Assembly: GCF_001870675.1 (NCBI RefSeq)
Contig: NZ_MEHT01000044.1
Coordinates: forward strand, 62,001-126,000
Reading direction: 5' to 3'
Source of the DNA: Roseinatronobacter thiooxidans
Lineage (GTDB): Bacteria; Pseudomonadota; Alphaproteobacteria; Rhodobacterales; Rhodobacteraceae
DNA: 64,000 nucleotides
The notes beneath the pieces are model-generated. The model made no database searches. It was not told where the DNA came from and saw only the letters and a program-made list of their open reading frames with translations. Made by a program: the position numbers and the translations under genes. Below, piece after piece: positions 18,160-28,730 of this stretch (position 1 is the stretch's first letter; every line of letters starts with the position of its first letter).

Positions 18160-18264
18160 ATGCTCTCTATAAACCCGACCCCGCACGGACGCATCGTGCA
18201 ATCATGACAAAATTGCACAGCGCCACTTGATTGACACGCCCCAACTTGTCGGTATGTCAGCGGG

Positions 18265-19017
18265 ATGCAAGATACCAACCTGCCCCCCCCTTCCGCGCGC
18301 CGCCTTCTGGATGTGGCACATGCGAAAGCAAACCATCGACTGTATGGTTTTGAACTTGATGGCAAAAAGTATTTTGTGAAACGGCTGGAACAGCACCGGA
18401 CACGGCGCGCGCGCCTGATGAAAGGTGACCCGGCGCGCGCATTGGCGCGCGAAATCGCACTTTTGGAAGCCTTTTCACAGCGGGGCGCGCCGGTTCCACA
18501 GATTGTTGCGCAAGATGACACCTGTTTCATCATGACTGATTGTGGCCCCCCCATTCACCGCACCGCTGTCACAAGTAACGCGCCAGAGGTGATATGGCGC
18601 GCAGTGGGAACGGCGCTTGCCAATCTTCACGCGCTCGGGCTTGTCCATGGGCGGCCTGCGATGCGCGATATATGCTGGGACGGGCAAAAGATCACGTTTC
18701 TTGATCTGGAAGCAGGGGCGAAACTGAAGGCAAGCCAACAAGACATGACCCGCGATGTGATTGTGCTGTTGCATTCGATCCTGCGCGAAGGAAACCAGCA
18801 CCCGCAAGCGGCCACGTTTTTTCAAGACGCCTATCGGCAAAACGACACCCTTGGGGTGTGGGATGCATGCCTGATACGGGCGCGGCGGTTGTGGTGGGTG
18901 GAATGGGTGATCGCGCCTGTTGTCCTGTGGCACCGCTGGAATGGTGTGGCACGCAGCGAGTTTGCAGCCGTTCGCCCCACACGGCAATTCCTGCTGTCAC
19001 AAAATCAACAGGAATAA
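18265..19017 (+). CDS. Kinase-fold protein, LPS kinase/BUD32-like
   Basis: The 250-residue protein has the layout of a small kinase of the lipopolysaccharide-kinase (InaA/WaaP) group: a Lys-containing strand (GKKYFVKRLE), a Glu helix (AREIALLEAF), a hinge (CFIMTDCG) and a catalytic loop. However, the loop reads VHGRPAMRDI instead of HGDxxxxN, and the metal motif reads FLDLE instead of DFG. The key Asp is replaced by Arg. The C-terminus (about 60 residues, Trp-rich) could bind membranes. It may be a diverged kinase or an inactive one. It lies divergent from crcB and convergent with katG. Confidence 0.7.
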   Translation: MQDTNLPPPSARRLLDVAHAKANHRLYGFELDGKKYFVKRLEQHRTRRARLMKGDPARALAREIALLEAFSQRGAPVPQIVAQDDTCFIMTDCGPPIHRTAVTSNAPEVIWRAVGTALANLHALGLVHGRPAMRDICWDGQKITFLDLEAGAKLKASQQDMTRDVIVLLHSILREGNQHPQAATFFQDAYRQNDTLGVWDACLIRARRLWWVEWVIAPVVLWHRWNGVARSEFAAVRPTRQFLLSQNQQE

Positions 19018-19044
19018 AAAAACGGCGCGCCACAGGCGCGCCGT
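19012..19044 (-). terminator. Rho-independent terminator of katG
   Basis: A 10-base GC-rich stem (ACGGCGCGCC/GGCGCGCCGT) with an ACA loop is followed on the minus strand by eight T residues. It lies 25 bases beyond the katG stop. On the plus strand there is no T run, so it mainly serves katG. Confidence 0.92.
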
Positions 19045-19068
19045 CATATTCATGCCAGGTCTGGCGAC

Positions 19069-21267
<2,199 letters not shown>

Positions 21268-21342
21268 CTAACAGGGTTACGCCATCAGGTTAAGTTGCTT
21301 TTCCTGATTATTGCAATAAGTTTTTGTTATACGCCTTAAGCG

Positions 21343-22143
21343 CTATTCCCCTTGGCGCATCCCGCGCCGCATCAGCCACCCCGCAATCACCACGGCAACC
21401 AGCACAAAGCCGATGATAATCGTCGCCAGTGCGTTTATATCGGGGCTGACGCCAAGGCGCACTTTCGAGAAGATCACCATCGGCAAGGTCGAGGCACCGG
21501 GGCCGGACACGAAACTTGCAATCACCAGATCATCCAGCGACAGGGTAAAGGCCAACAACCAACCCGCCACCAAGGCAGGTGCGATCACGGGCAGGGTGAT
21601 GTCGAAGAACACCCGCACCGGCCCTGCCCCCAGATCGCGCGCGGCTTCTTCCAGTGACTCGTCCATGCTGCGCAGCCGCGATTGCGCGATGACGGCCACG
21701 AAAGCCGCGCAAAATGTCGTATGCGCGATAATGATCGTGGGAAGCCCGCGCCCTGCGGGCCAGCCCAATGTCATTTCCATCGAGACGAACAGCAAAAGCA
21801 GGGACAGGCCGGTAATTACCTCGGGCATGACCAGCGGCGCAGTGATCATGCCTGTCAGCAACAACCGCCCCGTGAAACTGGAAAACCGCGTCAGCACGAA
21901 GGCCCCCAGCGTGCCAATAATCGTAGCAAGCGTGGCGCTGGCAAACGCCACCTGAAGGCTGACCCACGCCGCCCCGAGGATCTGGCGATCGCGCAGCAAT
22001 TCGCCATACCACCGCGTTGAAAACCCGCCCCAAACCGTGACAAGGCGGCTTTCATTGAACGAAAACACCACCAGCGAGATGATGGGCGCATACAAAAAGA
22101 TGAACCCGAAAGCGACAGCCAAGGGCAGGAACCAGCCGCGCAT
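21343..22143 (-). CDS. potI: Polyamine ABC transporter permease (PotI type)
   Basis: The 266-residue inner-membrane protein has about six transmembrane helices and the ABC coupling-loop motif EEAARDLGAGPVRVFFDITLP. It is the second permease of a spermidine/putrescine importer. The ATG overlaps the potH stop by one base (TGATG), which rules out the longer frame reaching 22182. The gene order (binding protein, ATPase, permease, permease) equals E. coli potFGHI, supporting putrescine as a likely substrate. There is no clear terminator after the stop. Confidence 0.93.
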   Translation of the reverse strand: MRGWFLPLAVAFGFIFLYAPIISLVVFSFNESRLVTVWGGFSTRWYGELLRDRQILGAAWVSLQVAFASATLATIIGTLGAFVLTRFSSFTGRLLLTGMITAPLVMPEVITGLSLLLLFVSMEMTLGWPAGRGLPTIIIAHTTFCAAFVAVIAQSRLRSMDESLEEAARDLGAGPVRVFFDITLPVIAPALVAGWLLAFTLSLDDLVIASFVSGPGASTLPMVIFSKVRLGVSPDINALATIIIGFVLVAVVIAGWLMRRGMRQGE

Positions 22144-23090
22144 CAGCCCTCCTCCCGCCGGTTCTGGACGGATTGCAGCCACATGATGGGTGCAACCACC
22201 AGCACCAGCATGACAATCGCCACGGCAGAGGCCACGGGCCAGTCACGGCTGGAAAAGAACTCATCCCACAAAACCCGCCCGATCATCAGCGTATCCGGCC
22301 CGCCCAGCAGCGCGGGAATCACATATTCCCCAATCGCGGGGATGAACACCAGCATGGACCCCGCCACGATTCCCGGCAGCGACAGCGGCAGCGTGACAGT
22401 AAAGAATGTCACCATAGGTGAAGCGCCAAGGTCAGATGCCGCCTCCAGCAATGCGCCATCCAGCTTGGTCAGGTTGGCATAAAGCGGCAGAATCATGAAT
22501 GGCAGGTAAGTATAGACAATGCCGATATAAACCGCGAAATCCGTCTGCATCATCTGGATCGGGCTGTCGATCAGCCCCAGCGACATCAGCGTGTTATTGA
22601 TCACCCCGTTCGAGCGTAGAAACCCCATCCACGCATAGACCCGCAGCAGGAAACTGGTCCAGAAGGGCAGGATCACCATCAGCAACAGGACCGAGCGTTT
22701 CGGCTCTGGCGCGCGGGCGATGTAATAGGCAATCGGGTAGCCGATCAGCAGCGCAAAGATGGTCGAGACAAGCGCCACCCGGATCGAGGACAGATAGGCG
22801 TTGCGATACAGCGCATCCGTCATCAGAAAGCGGTAATTCTCCAGGCTGGCAATGATCTGCAAAGACCCGTCAGGCGCGCGGTCAAACAACGGCGTGTAGG
22901 GTGGGCGGGCAATCAGCGCCTCGGCCAATGAGATGCGGCCCAGCACGAAAAACGGGGCCAGAAAGAACACCCCCAGCCACAGCATGGGAATGGCAATCAC
23001 CAAGCTGCGCCCGCTGAATCCCAGCTTGCCCATCACCCACGCCGTACCGCGCCAAGGTGCCGAGCGGGTCAGCGCATTGCCCGCACTCAT
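22143..23090 (-). CDS. potH: Polyamine ABC transporter permease (PotH type)
   Basis: This 315-residue permease has six helices, a long periplasmic loop after helix 1 and the coupling motif LEAASDLGASPMVTFFTVTLP. It pairs with PotI to form the membrane channel. Its ATG overlaps the potG stop by four bases (ATGA). The family assignment to the PotB/PotH group is clear, but substrate preference between putrescine and spermidine is inferred from the operon only. Confidence 0.93.
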   Translation of the reverse strand: MSAGNALTRSAPWRGTAWVMGKLGFSGRSLVIAIPMLWLGVFFLAPFFVLGRISLAEALIARPPYTPLFDRAPDGSLQIIASLENYRFLMTDALYRNAYLSSIRVALVSTIFALLIGYPIAYYIARAPEPKRSVLLLMVILPFWTSFLLRVYAWMGFLRSNGVINNTLMSLGLIDSPIQMMQTDFAVYIGIVYTYLPFMILPLYANLTKLDGALLEAASDLGASPMVTFFTVTLPLSLPGIVAGSMLVFIPAIGEYVIPALLGGPDTLMIGRVLWDEFFSSRDWPVASAVAIVMLVLVVAPIMWLQSVQNRREEG

Positions 23091-24220
23091 TGTGTCAGAA
23101 CCCGAAATGCCGAAGGCTGCACCGAGATCCAGACCTGTTCATCCCATGAAATCGGGTCTTCATCGCGCAAGCGGTTGGACTGGCTGGCGCGGATTAGCAC
23201 GCCATTGGCCAGCCGGATACGATATTGCGACATATGCCCGATATAGCCCATCTCCTCGACCACGCCCTGCCACGCATTCGGCGTGTTTTCAGGTTTGCTG
23301 CGTGACAGCGCAAAGCGTTCGGGCCGCACAGCGCCCCAAACCTGTTGGCCCCGTGTCAGCCCCCCTTGCGGTGGCAATAGCACAGGCCCAAGCCCCTGTG
23401 TTTCAATGCGCATCATGTCAGGCGCGACAGCCTCGACCGTGCCTTCAAACAGGTTGACCGAGCCAATGAAATCCGCGACGAAGCGCGAATTGGGCGTCTC
23501 GTAAATCTCGCGCGGCTCTCCGATCTGTTCGATCTTGCCGTCTTTCATCACCCCGATGCGGGTGGCCAGCGTCATCGCCTCGTCCTGATCATGGGTCACG
23601 ACAATGAAAGTCACGCCAAGCGTTTCCTGAATCTTGATCAACTCGAACTGCGTCTCTTCGCGCAGTTTCTTGTCCAGCGCGCCAAGCGGTTCGTCCAGCA
23701 GCAACAGCTTGGGCCGCTTGACCAGCGCGCGCGCAAGCGCCACGCGCTGGCGCTGACCGCCTGACAATTGGTCTGGTTTGCGCCGCGCCAGCTTTTCCAG
23801 CTTGACCATGCGCAGCATCTCGCCCGCCCTGTGATAGGCCTCGGATTTCGCCAACCCCTCGCGCAGCAATCCGTAAGCCACGTTTTTCTCTACGCTCATA
23901 TGCGGAAACAACGCGTAGGACTGAAACATCATATTGGTGGGGCGGCGGTCGGGCGGGACACGGGCCATATCCTCGCCATCAATGGTGATCGCGCCGGTTG
24001 TCGGCTGCTCGAAGCCTGCCAACATGCGCAACAATGTGGATTTCCCGCAGCCGGATTCGCCCAACAGGCAGAACAACTCGCCCTTGTAGATGTCCAGATC
24101 GACATCCGACACGGCCGTAAAATCGTCAAAGCGCTTGGTGACCCCGCGCACAGAAATGAAAGCGCGCGCACCCTCGCGGCGCCAAGGTTTTGTATCCGCG
24201 GCAATTGCTGGCTGTGACAT
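23087..24220 (-). CDS. potG: Polyamine ABC transporter ATP-binding protein
   Basis: The 377-residue ATPase powers the importer. Walker A is GESGCGKST, the Q loop follows in MMFQSYALFPH, the signature is LSGGQRQRVALARA, Walker B is LLLLDEPLGALD, and the switch His is in VTHDQDEA. A TOBE domain occupies the last 100 residues. ATG at 24220 is preferred over GTG at 24229 because a G-rich binding site sits just upstream. A transcription terminator lies between potF and this gene. Confidence 0.95.
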   Translation of the reverse strand: MSQPAIAADTKPWRREGARAFISVRGVTKRFDDFTAVSDVDLDIYKGELFCLLGESGCGKSTLLRMLAGFEQPTTGAITIDGEDMARVPPDRRPTNMMFQSYALFPHMSVEKNVAYGLLREGLAKSEAYHRAGEMLRMVKLEKLARRKPDQLSGGQRQRVALARALVKRPKLLLLDEPLGALDKKLREETQFELIKIQETLGVTFIVVTHDQDEAMTLATRIGVMKDGKIEQIGEPREIYETPNSRFVADFIGSVNLFEGTVEAVAPDMMRIETQGLGPVLLPPQGGLTRGQQVWGAVRPERFALSRSKPENTPNAWQGVVEEMGYIGHMSQYRIRLANGVLIRASQSNRLRDEDPISWDEQVWISVQPSAFRVLTQ

Positions 24221-24240
24221 CGCCCCCACCCTGGCAGAGA

Positions 24241-24276
24241 ATTAAAAATGCCCCCGCCCGCGAATCGGGCAAGGGC
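24241..24276 (-). terminator. Intercistronic terminator between potF and potG
   Basis: On the minus strand GCCCTTGCCCG pairs with CGGGCGGGGGC (two U-G pairs) around an ATTCG loop, followed by ATTTTTAATT. It lies 9 bases beyond the potF stop. A partial stop here would make the binding protein more abundant than the other subunits, a common arrangement for ABC importers. Confidence 0.75.
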
Positions 24277-24285
24277 AAAATGCTC

Positions 24286-25395
24286 TTACTGCCCGGTGCG
24301 CACCCGTGTCCACAGGCGCGTTGCGGTGCGGTCTGTGCGGCTGTCATAGGTCACCCCAGTGAACAGCGTTTCTGTGACTTCCGCGGTCGGGAAAATTGCC
24401 GGATCAGTGAAGATTTCTTCATCCACCATCTCCCATGACGCGGCATTGGCGTTGGGGTACCAGACATAATTCGTGATCGCTGCACTCATCTCGGGGCGCA
24501 TGATGAAATTGATGAAGGCATGCGCATTCTCTGGGTTGGGGGCATCTGCGGGGATGGCCATCATGTCAAACCATTGCATCGCCCCCTCGCGCGGGATGGC
24601 ATACCAGACATTCACGCCCTGCCCCGCCGCCTCGGCGCGGTCTGCGGCCTGCAACACATCGCCCGACCAGCCCACGGCCACACATGTCTCGCCATTGGCC
24701 AGATCCGAGATATATTGGGACGAATGGAAATACCGCACATATTCACGCGCGGCGACCATCATTTCGGTCGCTGCCTCGAAATCTGCGGCATCGGTCGATT
24801 GCGGGTCCAGCCCCATCCAGGCAAACGCCGCCGGATACATATCTGCGGGCGCATCCAGCCATGAAATACCGCAATCGGCCAGTTGCGACGCGATCTCCGG
24901 GTCAAAGATCATGGCCCAGGTGTCCACCTCGAAATCCTCGCCCAGACGCTCGGCCACCATGTCGATGTTATAGCCGATTCCGGTAGTGCCCCACATATAG
25001 ATTGTGGCGTGTTCATTCTCGGGGTCATGGCTGGCAGCTGCCGCCATCAGGGCGGGGTCCATATTCGCCAGATTGGGCAGCAAGTCACGGTTCAGTGGCT
25101 GATACACCCCGGCGGCAATCTGGCGTTGTAGGAAGGTGGCCGTGGGCACCACCACATCAAACCCCGAAGACCCTGCCAGCAAGCGCGCCTCCAGCGTGTC
25201 ATTGCTGTCATAGACATCGTAATTGACGGCAATGCCGGTCTCTTCGGTAAATTGCTGCAACACCTCATCCGTTATATAATCGGACCAGTTGAACACATTG
25301 ACAGTCTCTGCCCCTGCCATCCCGCTCTGCAGCACAACAGCCGCACTTGCCGCAACGACCACCCGATTGACATGTGATCTTTTTCTCTCTGTCAT
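24286..25395 (-). CDS. potF: Polyamine ABC transporter substrate-binding protein
   Basis: This 369-residue periplasmic protein starts with a signal peptide (basic start, VVVAASAAVVLQSG, cleavage near AGA-ET). The mature part begins with the family motif VNVFNWSDYI and later has YMWGTTGIGYN and CVAVGWSGD, as in PotF/PotD, where Trp, Asp and Glu residues hold the polyamine. ATG at 25395 is chosen because AGGGAG lies 6 bases upstream; two more in-frame starts precede it. It heads the potFGHI operon. Confidence 0.94.
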   Translation of the reverse strand: MTERKRSHVNRVVVAASAAVVLQSGMAGAETVNVFNWSDYITDEVLQQFTEETGIAVNYDVYDSNDTLEARLLAGSSGFDVVVPTATFLQRQIAAGVYQPLNRDLLPNLANMDPALMAAAASHDPENEHATIYMWGTTGIGYNIDMVAERLGEDFEVDTWAMIFDPEIASQLADCGISWLDAPADMYPAAFAWMGLDPQSTDAADFEAATEMMVAAREYVRYFHSSQYISDLANGETCVAVGWSGDVLQAADRAEAAGQGVNVWYAIPREGAMQWFDMMAIPADAPNPENAHAFINFIMRPEMSAAITNYVWYPNANAASWEMVDEEIFTDPAIFPTAEVTETLFTGVTYDSRTDRTATRLWTRVRTGQ

Positions 25396-25586
25396 CTTCA
25401 TCTCCCTGTTGGTCAGCCTGTTTTCCACGACACATCGTGCCGCCAGTGACTAAGCGAATTTATTGGGACCATTCCACAAGAAAACAGTGGGGCTTGGCAA
25501 GCCCGTTTCACGACAACCTGCATCGCGGCGATCAAATAACCGCAAAGCGCTTGGAAAGTGATGCAGTTTCGGCCAGTTGTCGGGCG

Positions 25587-26579
25587 TTATGCATCCACCC
25601 GCAACACGATCTTGCCGATATGCGCCGAAGTTTCCATCCGCTCATGCGCAAGGGCTGCATCTTCCAGCGCAAATTCGCTATCCATCACAGGGGCCAGCCG
25701 GCCTGCCGCCAGCAAAGGCCAGACCTCTCGCTCCAGCTGCGTGGCAATCGCGGCCTTGGCCGCATCCGACTGGGGCCGCAGGGTCGAGCCGGTGATCGTC
25801 AATCGCCGCATCATCAAGGGCGCGAAATTCACAGCGACTTTTGGCCCTTGCAAAAAGGCGATCTGCACCAGCCGCCCCTCCTCGGCCAGCGCCTTCAGGT
25901 TGCGGGGCAGATATTCGCCCCCCACCATGTCCAGAATCAGGTTCGCCCCGCCCTGATCTTGCAAGACCTTGACGAAATCGGCATCACGGTAATTGATCGC
26001 CTGCTCGGCCCCCAGCTGCATACAGGCCGCGCATTTCTCGTCCGTCCCCGCCGTTGCAAAAACCCGCGCGCCGAAAACATGCGCCAGCTGGATTGCAGTC
26101 GTCCCAATACCGGAAGATCCGCCATGCACCAAAAACCGCTCGCCCGCCTGCAAACCGCCGCGCATGAATACATTGGACCAGACCGTGAAATATGTCTCGG
26201 GCAGGCAGGCCGCTTCGCGCAGGCCCATCCCCTCGGGCACCGGCAACACCTGCCCTGCATCGGTCAGCGCATGTTCGGCATAGGCCCCGCCGGGAAATAA
26301 CGCACAGACCCTGTCGCCCACCTTCCAGCGCGTCACGCCCGCACCCACCGCCGCAATTGTGCCTGCCCCCTCCAGCCCCGGCAGATCGCTTGCACCTGGT
26401 GGCGGGTTATAGGCGCCTGCGCGCTGCAATGCATCGGGGCGGTTGACCCCGGCATAGGCCAGCCGGATCACCACTTGCCCAAGCCCGGGCACCGGCACTG
26501 GGCGCGTCACTTCGCGCAACACCTCTGGCCCACCCGGCGCGGATATCTCGATGGCACGCATTGTATCTGGCAGGTCCAT
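25587..26579 (-). CDS. NAD(P)H quinone oxidoreductase (zeta-crystallin/PIG3 type)
   Basis: This 330-residue medium-chain reductase lacks the zinc-binding cysteines of alcohol dehydrogenases. The NADPH-binding motif is VHGGSSGIGTTAIQLA. The N-terminus (MRAIEISAPGGPEVL) and the NRPDALQRAG segment place it with the PIG3-like quinone oxidoreductases, which reduce quinones by one or two electrons. ATG at 26579 has AAGGA seven bases upstream. It follows the aminotransferase gene with an intervening double hairpin repeat, so the two may be cotranscribed. Confidence 0.9.
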   Translation of the reverse strand: MDLPDTMRAIEISAPGGPEVLREVTRPVPVPGLGQVVIRLAYAGVNRPDALQRAGAYNPPPGASDLPGLEGAGTIAAVGAGVTRWKVGDRVCALFPGGAYAEHALTDAGQVLPVPEGMGLREAACLPETYFTVWSNVFMRGGLQAGERFLVHGGSSGIGTTAIQLAHVFGARVFATAGTDEKCAACMQLGAEQAINYRDADFVKVLQDQGGANLILDMVGGEYLPRNLKALAEEGRLVQIAFLQGPKVAVNFAPLMMRRLTITGSTLRPQSDAAKAAIATQLEREVWPLLAAGRLAPVMDSEFALEDAALAHERMETSAHIGKIVLRVDA

Positions 26580-26600
26580 GGCGTTTTCCTTCAATGTCAT

Positions 26601-26666
26601 TTTCTTGCCCGAAATACTCCGGGGGTGAATGGCGCGGTTTACCGCGCCAGAGGGGGCAGCGCCCCC
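26601..26666. repeat. Double-hairpin intergenic repeat, copy 1
   Basis: The stretch holds TTTCTTGC, AAATACTC, GGGGGTGAAT, then a GGCGCGGT/ACCGCGCC hairpin and a GGGGGC/GCCCCC hairpin. A second copy with the same order of blocks lies at 59071-59136. Both copies follow the stop of a minus-strand gene and precede the start of the next. The T run needed for a standard terminator is absent. Confidence 0.8.
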
Positions 26667-27530
26667 TTATGCCCGTGCAGACAGGGCGTAATCCCAATAC
26701 ATCTCGCGCGCTTGCAGACCAAGACGGGGCGCGCCCAGCTCGCGGTCCTGATAGCGGGTGACGGGCATGACCTTGGCAATATTGCCGGTGACGAAAATCT
26801 CGTCCGCCTGCGCGAAATCTTCCAGCGTCAGGCTGGTCTCGATCACCTCTACCCCTGCGCCGCGCAACAGGGCGATCACCCGCTGACGGGTAATCCCGTT
26901 CAGGAACATGCCATTGGGCACGGGCGTTAACACAACACCGTCCCGCACCATGAACACATTGGTCGAGGCGGTTTCGGCCACATGCCCGTCAACATCCAGT
27001 GACAAGGCATTGGAATAGCCGCGTTTTCGCGCATCGGCCATGATGCGGGCATTGTTGGCATAAAGCGATCCCGCCTTGGCCTCGGTCAGGGCCATGTCAG
27101 GGCGCGGGCGGCAGAAGGGCGAGACGGTTAGCGAGAATGCGCCCGGCGCGGGCATGTCCAGCGCCTCGATACAGATGGCGAATCCGGTGCTGTCGGGAAT
27201 GGCGTCAATAATGCCGGGGCTGGATTCGCGCGACCACATCATCGGGCGCAGATACAGCGCGGCATCGGGCGCGAACATCGCGCAGCCCTCTTCCATCAGC
27301 CCTTGCACTATGTCTGCATCCACAGGCGGCAGCATCCCCATTGCATGGGCAGAGCGGATGATACGGGCGGAATGGAGGTCAAGATCAGGGCGCACACCTT
27401 CAAACTGCCGCGCCCCGTCAAACACCTGAGAGCCAAGCCATGCCGCATGGTCTGCCGCGCCGATGATTGGCGCGTTGCCCTTGTGCCACTGGCCATCCAC
27501 CCATGTCACGATGTCCTTGCCGACTGCCAT
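26667..27530 (-). CDS. Branched-chain amino acid aminotransferase-like (PLP class IV)
   Basis: This 287-residue enzyme belongs to fold-type IV PLP enzymes. The PLP lysine is in ALTEAKAGSLYANN and the cofactor-binding Glu is in HVAETASTNVF; MFLNGITRQRVI is the typical phosphate-binding region. It transfers amino groups between branched-chain amino acids and 2-oxoglutarate, or acts on a related substrate. It is shorter than E. coli IlvE (309), and D-amino acid transaminase or aminodeoxychorismate lyase activity cannot be excluded. ATG at 27530 has AGGGG upstream. Confidence 0.88.
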   Translation of the reverse strand: MAVGKDIVTWVDGQWHKGNAPIIGAADHAAWLGSQVFDGARQFEGVRPDLDLHSARIIRSAHAMGMLPPVDADIVQGLMEEGCAMFAPDAALYLRPMMWSRESSPGIIDAIPDSTGFAICIEALDMPAPGAFSLTVSPFCRPRPDMALTEAKAGSLYANNARIMADARKRGYSNALSLDVDGHVAETASTNVFMVRDGVVLTPVPNGMFLNGITRQRVIALLRGAGVEVIETSLTLEDFAQADEIFVTGNIAKVMPVTRYQDRELGAPRLGLQAREMYWDYALSARA

Positions 27531-27590
27531 GCCTTGCCCCTTCCAGCCTGTCTTGTTCGGGCGGCAACCTGCGTTGCATTCGCGCGGGCG

Positions 27591-28286
27591 TCAACCCTGT
27601 TGCGTGGGCGGGGGGCTGACATATCCGGGCAGGTCGGTTCGGGGCGCGCGCGCAGGCGCCTTGAGGCAGGACATAACCGCGCGCGGGCCTGCCAAAGCTG
27701 CGCGCAGCAACGGGTTTTTCTCGACCGCGCCTTTCACACGCTCGAATTGCATGACCCCGTCAATACGCCGGTCCAGAAAATTCCATGTCGCCTGCGCATT
27801 CGGGCTGTCATCGCCCAACCAATACAGCACGGTTGAGGAATAGACCGCCGCCAGCGTGGCGCGTTTGGTGTACCAGTTATAATCGGTCGATGTGTCGCCC
27901 AGCGTGGTCCAGATCAGATCGGCAGTCCCCCAGATTGCGCGCGCCCCGTCCGGCGCATAGGGCGGCAGCGCGAATAAAGTGGTGCCACGGCGCACCAGTT
28001 CCCGATCTTCTGCCGCCTCGATCCGGGTGCGCACCGCCAGGGCGATACGGTCGCGGAATCGCAGATGGCTCAGGTCTTGTGCGGCCAGCTGTGCCGCCAT
28101 CAGCGCATCGCCCCGCCGGTGATAGGCCAGCGCCAGATCGACCCCGCCGCGCGGAAATGACGCCCGCGCGGTGGCAAGGACAATGCCCGCATCGCTGGCG
28201 GCGGCCTTCAATGTGTCATCACTCCAGCCGTCAAAAGGGACATGAAGAAGGGCAGCATCAAGCAGTGTCTGGGTCTGGTCACTCAT
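27591..28286 (-). CDS. COQ9 family protein, ubiquinone biosynthesis
   Basis: This 231-residue protein matches the COQ9 family, which was once named 'rpsU-divergently transcribed protein' after this arrangement. COQ9 binds lipid and helps the hydroxylase COQ7 in ubiquinone synthesis. The N-terminal third resembles a TetR-like helical fold ([19 protein letters not shown]) and the C-terminal domain has [22 protein letters not shown], a signature of the family. ATG at 28286 is supported by GGAG upstream. It is divergent from rpsU with a 108-base gap. Confidence 0.93.
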   Translation of the reverse strand: MSDQTQTLLDAALLHVPFDGWSDDTLKAAASDAGIVLATARASFPRGGVDLALAYHRRGDALMAAQLAAQDLSHLRFRDRIALAVRTRIEAAEDRELVRRGTTLFALPPYAPDGARAIWGTADLIWTTLGDTSTDYNWYTKRATLAAVYSSTVLYWLGDDSPNAQATWNFLDRRIDGVMQFERVKGAVEKNPLLRAALAGPRAVMSCLKAPARAPRTDLPGYVSPPPTQQG

Positions 28287-28394
28287 GGCATTTCTCCGTT
28301 TCAGCTTGCGGGTGGACATAGCGCGCAGCTTTTGCTAGACGAGCCACTCCTGCACTTGAACGCAACTCTAACTTGGAAAGGTGGTGAAAACCAC

Positions 28395-28601
28395 ATGCAG
28401 GTATCCGTTCGTGACAACAATGTCGATCAGGCTCTTCGTGCGCTGAAGAAGAAACTCCAGCGTGAAGGTGTATTTCGTGAAATGAAGCTCAAGCAGCATT
28501 TCGAGAAGCCCTCCGAGAAGAAAGCCCGTGAGAAAGCCGAAGCGATCCGCCGTGCACGCAAACTCGCGCGCAAGAAAGCGCAGCGCGAAAACGGCCTCTG
28601 A
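28395..28601 (+). CDS. rpsU: 30S ribosomal protein bS21
   Basis: The 68-residue basic protein is full-length bS21 ([20 protein letters not shown] at the start and a Lys/Arg-rich helix at the end). It sits near the anti-Shine-Dalgarno region of 16S rRNA and helps initiation. The start at 28395 is fixed by the family; upstream in-frame codons are not conserved. Two hairpins follow the stop, the second a strong terminator. Confidence 0.98.
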   Translation: MQVSVRDNNVDQALRALKKKLQREGVFREMKLKQHFEKPSEKKAREKAEAIRRARKLARKKAQRENGL

Positions 28602-28617
28602 TCTGGCATAGGCCCTG

Positions 28618-28638
28618 AGGTGGGGTTCTGCCCCACCT
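28618..28638 (+). other. Hairpin after rpsU
   Basis: AGGTGGGG (28618-28625) pairs with CCCCACCT (28631-28638) around TTCTG. It has no T run, and lies between the rpsU stop and the terminator, so it may protect the mRNA 3' end. Confidence 0.6.
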
Positions 28639-28649
28639 GAGAAAGAGCG

Positions 28650-28682
28650 ACCCCCGAAGGCCTGGCCTGCGGGGGTTTTTCT
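28650..28682 (+). terminator. Rho-independent terminator of rpsU
   Basis: ACCCCCG...GGGGGT forms a stem with an inner GGCC pairing, followed by TTTTTCTTT. It is about 50 bases past the rpsU stop. Confidence 0.88.
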
Positions 28683-28730
28683 TTGGTCTGTTCGCGCGCC
28701 CTGACGGGCTAAGCGCTGCCTGCCAAGCCC

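Noticed and set aside
18160-18264. Fluoride riboswitch upstream of crcB
   Set aside because: I searched the minus-strand leader by eye for the conserved core and did not find it.
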